From Spirodela intermedia (taxonomy: Eukaryota; Streptophyta; Magnoliopsida; Alismatales; Araceae): a DNA stretch of 64,000 nt. Below the pieces are notes generated by a model. It worked only from the letters and a program-made list of their open reading frames with translations. It did not search any database and was not told the origin of the DNA. The translations under genes and the position numbers were made by a program. Below, one piece after another: positions 58,729 through 64,000 of the stretch (position 1 is its first letter; the number at the start of each line of letters is the position of its first letter). The stretch is taken from contig LR746281.1 of the NCBI GenBank assembly GCA_902729315.2, positions 3,780,501 to 3,844,500 of the forward strand, read 5' to 3'.

Positions 58729-60325
58729 TGACATGACTCAATCGTTGTATATAAAATCACGTAAATATAAAATTTATAAAACTAGAAAATATGAATTTTT
58801 GGATATTTAGAAGTATTTCTAAATAAATATATCAATTATAATTCAATAAAACTTCCAAAAATAGCGATAATTTTCTAGGTCAATCACAAAGATGTAATAT
58901 AATGTCTGGTAATTATTCAGAATTTTTCTCAATGAATACAATTTTCTTATGAATTTTATACTAGAAAATAAAAAGAAAATATATTTAAAATTCACGAAAA
59001 AAAAGGAAATAAGGGTGCGGATGTCAAGATGACATCAGTGCCCGGCGAACACGAATCAGGCAAAAACAGAGTTTCGCCTGGTGATTCTTACGTAAGCGAT
59101 TACAGACGACTTAATTAATCAAATTAAGATCTGTAAAAGCCGAAAGAATTGTAATTGAATGAAGTATAGTTTGGTAAATTAAAATCACACAAAGTATCAT
59201 TAAATGAAGTGTAAATTATATTAAAAGCAGGAAAGCAGAGTTCCAGCATCACGACGGCGATGCGTCGGTGATGCGTCGGTGATGCAACAGAATGTTGAGC
59301 GTTCGGGAGGATCGTCGTGCAGTGTCCACGACCTCGAAGGCTCTCCTTTGATAAAGACGACATGGGCGATCTCTAGATCTTCTCGCGAAGTCTAGAGATC
59401 AATGAAGTGGGCCGTCGAATCATCTCTGGCGGCTGTCACCTGGCAAAGCGGAAAAACGGTGACTTTACGGTTCTCCGGTGGCTATCACCTAACGGAGAGG
59501 AGCTAGATGGAGCTGGGGCGCATGTCAGGGAGCTTCATCCTCAGGTCCACACAGCAAGAGGAGGCTCTTCATCACATCTCATACACTCTCAGGAGGTGGT
59601 GACTGGTCTCCCGGCGAATTGTCCTCTTCCTGACGACGGCTTATTTGTCATTCAATCGGAGATGATTTACTTGATGGATTCGTGATCTTTTTATCACGAA
59701 TTGTTCAACAATTTTAGTAGCAATGCTCCACGAATCGCATTGACGAGATTTTCGCCGATGATTCAGCGATTCTCGTTGCTTAATCCTTCACCGGCGATTT
59801 GCAGGAAAGTCACGATAATCAAATAAAAATATATGAATTTTGACTCTAGAAGGATTCAAACCCACACTAGTCGTGCGCCGATTTTTCAGGCGAATATATA
59901 GTAATGTTAACTTTGTAACCAAAGTCCCTTCTCTCGCGTGTACGACCACTCCTTACCCTACAGCCGGCTGGCCACTAGTGACGTGGAAGGAGAGTGGCGC
60001 ACACGTGCCCCTATCAGTCCAAGCTAAGCTGCTTGAGCCCCTGCTTGTGGCTACTCCCCGACTGCGCTTCCGTCCCACTTGCAGGCCCGGCTGGCCGGCG
60101 GGTCCCCCCATTTTGCAATATTTTTTATTTTTATTTCTTGTTCTTCATTTATCTCAAAAGTAAGACTGTAAAAATCATATAAAATCACATAATTACCCAA
60201 AAATTCACATTAATCAATTGAAAATCAAAAATCATTCTTTAACACAAATATGTCTATTTATCATGAGTTAAGGCTAAAACTATATTATTTACTAGTTATT
60301 AACTCATGATAATGAAGACTTATCA
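58729..60325 (-). repeat. A3 3' LTR
   Basis: 1597 bp, from TGACATGACTC to GACTTATCA, no 144-bp duplication. It directly abuts the polypurine tract, confirming it as a 3' LTR. The antisense USE is lost: in this copy the sequence from the GGATTCAAACC block jumps to GTGCGCCGATTTTTC. Confidence 0.93.
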
Positions 60326-61932
60326 CACCCCCCAACTTAAATCATAGCTAGTCCATTAGCAATGGAATTACGAAAATAAAAATTTACAAATCTCAAACAT
60401 CATATTTCAATACAGAAAAAAAATATATAATTAGAAACGATGCATCTTTAAACACTTTGGATTCTTATATCAAGTATTTAAGAATGATGTCAAGCACTTA
60501 AATGTTTAAACACTCCTTGGAATAACAATCTAGACTTCACTTCTTCTATTCACATCTTTATCACTTCTTCACTCATAGATGTATTTACAAGATGTTCCAA
60601 TTATCAATACTTATCCAAGAATAATATTGATCTTACATTTCCCTTTTTCTATGACTTAATTTTTGAAGTTTGCACTATATTTCTTCCTTTTTTTTCTTTT
60701 TTTTTTTATAAATAGTGGAGAAGTAGCTTTTCGTGTAGACAAATTTTGACAATAAGAATGATGTCTCACACCTTCCATGTGTATTCTTCATTTTCAAGGC
60801 TTTTACTTTATCCACTTATTTTTCAGCAAGTGTTTTTCTATGCACGATTTTTGACAATGAGAATGATGTCTCACACCCTCCATGTGTACTCTTCATTTCT
60901 AGATTTTTCACACTGCTCACTCTTTTTTTTTTTTGAAATAAGTGATTTCTCCTCACAAGTCTTATAGATCAGGGTGCAAAAATCTTCATTAAACTCAAAT
61001 GATCAATCAAATTTTCAGATCAAGTAAATACTATCCATCAGATCATGAAGTGAAAATCTATAAAATCAAATCCGTGTTATCTATCATGTATCCAAGGAGT
61101 ATTCTGACATTTTATGCTACTAGATCATTCTTTTGACTCAATAGTAATCTTCCTAGTATCTTTTGGTATCAATCAATCTAATTGATTTAATTTTTCATGC
61201 ATGTAATATGATGTAAGGAATTTGTAAATTAGATAGTTCTGACAATTCCATTTTCTATTTTCAGTTCTATTTTTAGCAGCAATAAATTTGTCAAAAATAA
61301 ATCAAAACTATCTTCTTTATAGCTGTAATTTCGAATTTCAGTAATATATGTCTAAGGGATTGAAATGTGAGAAAAGGGTCTTCTAGAATTTTAAATTTCG
61401 GGCTGTTTTTTGTCTGCTGTTTTTGACAGTCTGTTGTTTCTGACAGAAAACCAGAAAATAGATGTTGCAATTTTTCCGAATTTTATTTTATTTTTATTTT
61501 TTTAGTTGCTGTTCTAAGTTGAATAAACTGCAAACACATGTTCTTAATCGTCCTACAGCATAAATTAATAATGAATACTTCACCCCCCAACTTAAAAATG
61601 ACATTGTCCTCAATGACACAGAAAACTTGAAATAGAATATGTAGAAAATATTATTTTCAAGTGAAGCATGCATATCTGCAAAGTTAAGCATTAAAAATAT
61701 TTTCATAAATGATGAAGCTCAGAAAGACATCACCTCAACCTCGTTTTTAATTTTCCACTTCGTCTTACACTCCTCCTGCACTTTTTCAAAAAAAAGACAA
61801 ATACAGAAATAGGCACTACAAAATTCTAAGAAAAATAGAGCTTAAAAAAAAATTCAAACAAAATGAAATAAAAACCATGGGTTGCCTCCCATGCAGCGCT
61901 GAATTTAATGTCTCCAGCTAGACTCCTTGGTC
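60326..61932 (-). other. A3 polypurine tract and 3' untranslated region
   Basis: The polypurine tract lies at 60326-60341 (minus strand AAGTTGGGGGGTG). The 3' untranslated region is colinear with A1, including the paired direct repeats (about 60756-60789 and 60862-60896) and the second polypurine-like tract near 61583-61595. No env-like frame. Confidence 0.85.
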
Positions 61933-64000
61933 TTACTCTTGAATTTCTTTTAATAATAAAATTTCTTTTTCTGCAAGACGTTCATGTTCTATGTAATGTT
62001 TAAGCCGCTGTCCATTTACTTTAAAGTTATTATCACTTTTAGGATCTTTAATCATTATAGCCCCATGATCATATGTCTCTTCCACCACATAAGGCCCTTT
62101 CCATTTTAATTTTAATTTTCCTGGGAATAATTTCAGCCTAGAATCATATAACCACACTTTTTGTCCAACATCAAATTTTTTCTACTAATGTATTTATCAT
62201 GGAAAGTTTTAGTTTTTTCTTTATATATTCTATGATTTTCATAAGCTTCATTTCTCAACTCTAGTTCATGTAGCTGAAAAATTCTATGCCCACTAGCTGA
62301 TTTCTCATACATATATAAATTTTTTATAGCCCATAATACTTTATGCTCTATTTCCACAAGAAGATGGCATAGCTTTCCAAAAATGAGATGAAATAGGGAC
62401 ATACCTATGGGATTTTTATAAGCTGTTCTATAAGCTCATAATGCATCTTGTAATTTTGTGAGCCAATCTTTCCTATCTGGTCTAACTATTTTTCTCAAAA
62501 TTCTCTGAATTTCCCTATTTGCTACTTCAGCTTGCCCATTTGTTTGGGGATGATATGGACTGGCTACTCTATGGTGTACTCCATTCTTTTTCAATAGTTC
62601 CCTGAACTGTTTATTTGTAAAATGTGTTCCTCCATCACTAATAATCACTCTAGGACATCCAAATCTCAAAAAAATATTTTTCTGCACAAATTTCATCATG
62701 ATTTTATGATCATTAGTTCTAGTAAGAATAGCTTCCACCCACTTCAACACATAATCAACAGCAAGCAAAATATATTCATATTTTTCAGCTGATGGGAAAG
62801 GACCCATGAAATCTATTCCCCATACATCAAAAATTTCGACTACTAACATGGTACTCATGGGCATCTCATCTTTTTTACTCATGTTACCTATAGATTGGCA
62901 TGAAATACATGTTCTACTAAATTCTATAGAATCTCTAATGATTGTAGGCCAATAAAAACCACATTAAAAAAAATTTGCAGCTGTTTTTCATCTAAAGAAA
63001 TGTCCACCACAATTAGATAAATGGCACATGTTAATAATGCTATGATATTCTTCTTCAGGAACACATCTCCTTAAAATTTAATCATTGCCCAAGTAATATA
63101 AATCAAGATCATGCCAAAAATAATTTCTAATCTTAGAAAAGAAATGATGTTTTCTGTTCTTATCCCACTGTTCTAGAGTTTTTCCAGAAACCAGAAAATT
63201 AATAATATGTGTATACCATGGTGATGGTTGATGTTGAGTTGCCATCAATTGTTCATCTGGAAATACGTCCTGTAAAGGTGCTGCCTTTATTCCTTATCAT
63301 TTAATCTAGAAAGATAGTTAACAACAACATTCTCGAAACCTTTTTTATCTTTTATTTCTAAATCAAATTCCTGCAACAATAAAATCCATCCATCTTAATA
63401 AATGTGGCTTTGTATCTTTTTTATTTAATAGATATTTTAATGCTGCATGATCAATATAAGTAATAATTTTAGCTCTCAAAATATATGATCTAAACCATTC
63501 TAATGAAAATACTATAGTTAACAACTCTTTTTCAGTTGTGGTATAATTTAATTGAGCATCGGATGTAGTTTTACTAGCATATGAAATTACTATGGGTTTT
63601 GACTCTTTTGTTTGTCCTAAAACGGCCCCCACTGCATAATTCGATGCATCACACATTATTTCAAAGGGAAGGGACCAATTAGGAGCTTGTAAAATAGGTG
63701 CCTCAGTAAGTAATCTTTTTATTTTGGAAAAAGACTCAAAATATTTCTCATCAAAATTAAAAGGCACATCTTTAGATAATAGCATGGTGAGAGGTTTAGA
63801 AGTTTTTGAAAAATCTTGAATAAATTTTCTGTAATAACCTGCATGACCCAAGAAAGATCGAATCTATTTTACTGAATTCGGAGGTTTCATTTTAGATATA
63901 ATATCAATTTTTGCTCTATCCACCTCTAAACCTCTTTCACTCACAATATGACCCAACACAACTCCCTCTTTAACCATAAAATGTGATTTCTCCCAACTCA
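61933..64000 (-). pseudogene. A3 gag-pol remnant (C-terminal half)
   Basis: Read from 64000 down to the TAA at 61933-61935. The RNase H region (about 63850-63363) has [14 protein letters not shown] and TEKELL, but YIDH where A1 has YTDH. The connection and zinc-finger region (63360-62890) holds several stops. The integrase core (62882-62436) keeps GIDF, SDGG and GQAEVAN, so its catalytic triad is readable. The C-terminal domain is split by a one-base change of frame near 62150. It is clearly older than A1 and A2 and cannot make a full polyprotein. Its upstream part is outside the window. Confidence 0.92.

Larger units (their letters stand above)
58729..64000 (-). mobile_element. A3: Athila-like element (-), 5' part beyond window
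   Basis: A minus-strand element. Its 3' LTR (58729-60325), polypurine tract, 3' untranslated region and the C-terminal half of gag-pol are inside the window. Reverse transcriptase, protease, Gag and the 5' LTR should lie to the right. The left duplicate would be CCTAT (58724-58728). It inserted in F2 gag. Confidence 0.92.

Overview
The window is a nest of long terminal repeat (LTR) retrotransposons from a plant nuclear genome, probably heterochromatin. Three observations support a plant. The primer-binding site of the two best elements matches the 3' end of plant tRNA-Asp over 18 bases. The single gag-pol frame is of the Athila type (Ty3/gypsy, a plant lineage). The LTRs also carry a motif identical to the plant snRNA upstream element. 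I see no ordinary cellular gene and cannot name the species.

Almost everything belongs to one Athila-like family. Its LTR is about 1.6 kb, or 1.76 kb with a 144-bp internal duplication. It begins TGATAAGTC and ends GTCACGTCA, with AT-rich ends and a CpG-rich core. Using these ends and 5-bp target-site duplications (TSDs), the nest reads as follows. F1 (old, + strand) has its 5' LTR in pieces from 1 to 6515 and a gag remnant to 7379. R1 (old, - strand) spans 7380-24822, with decayed gag-pol and a 5' LTR split by five other LTRs. A1 (- strand, 25008-35369) is complete, with an unbroken 1769-residue gag-pol. A recombinant LTR follows at 35558-37196. A2 (+ strand, 37706-48353) is complete but carries one stop codon and one frameshift; it sits in an older reverse LTR. 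A remnant of a different Ty3/gypsy lineage, G1 (- strand), lies at about 50745-54423. F2 (+ strand, 54424-58728) is a 5' LTR plus partial gag. A3 (- strand, 58729-64000) runs off the window end. Nine solo LTRs are scattered through the nest, several nested in each other; most have recognisable TSDs.

A1 and A2 have nearly identical bodies in opposite orientation 2.3 kb apart, so together they form a very large inverted repeat. Their LTRs do not fit a simple history: A2's LTRs have the 144-bp duplication and A1's do not, and A1's two LTRs are nearly identical in U3 but strongly different in the R-U5 half.

A1's frame is open but carries Gly-to-Asp in reverse transcriptase motif A. A2 has the usual residue there but a broken frame. 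Neither copy looks autonomous.

The most unusual signal is on the antisense strand of the LTR: an exact plant snRNA upstream element, then 24 bp later a TATA box, then a GC-rich stretch of about 190 bp ending in T-runs. That is the layout of a plant RNA polymerase III snRNA-type gene, and it is conserved in many copies.
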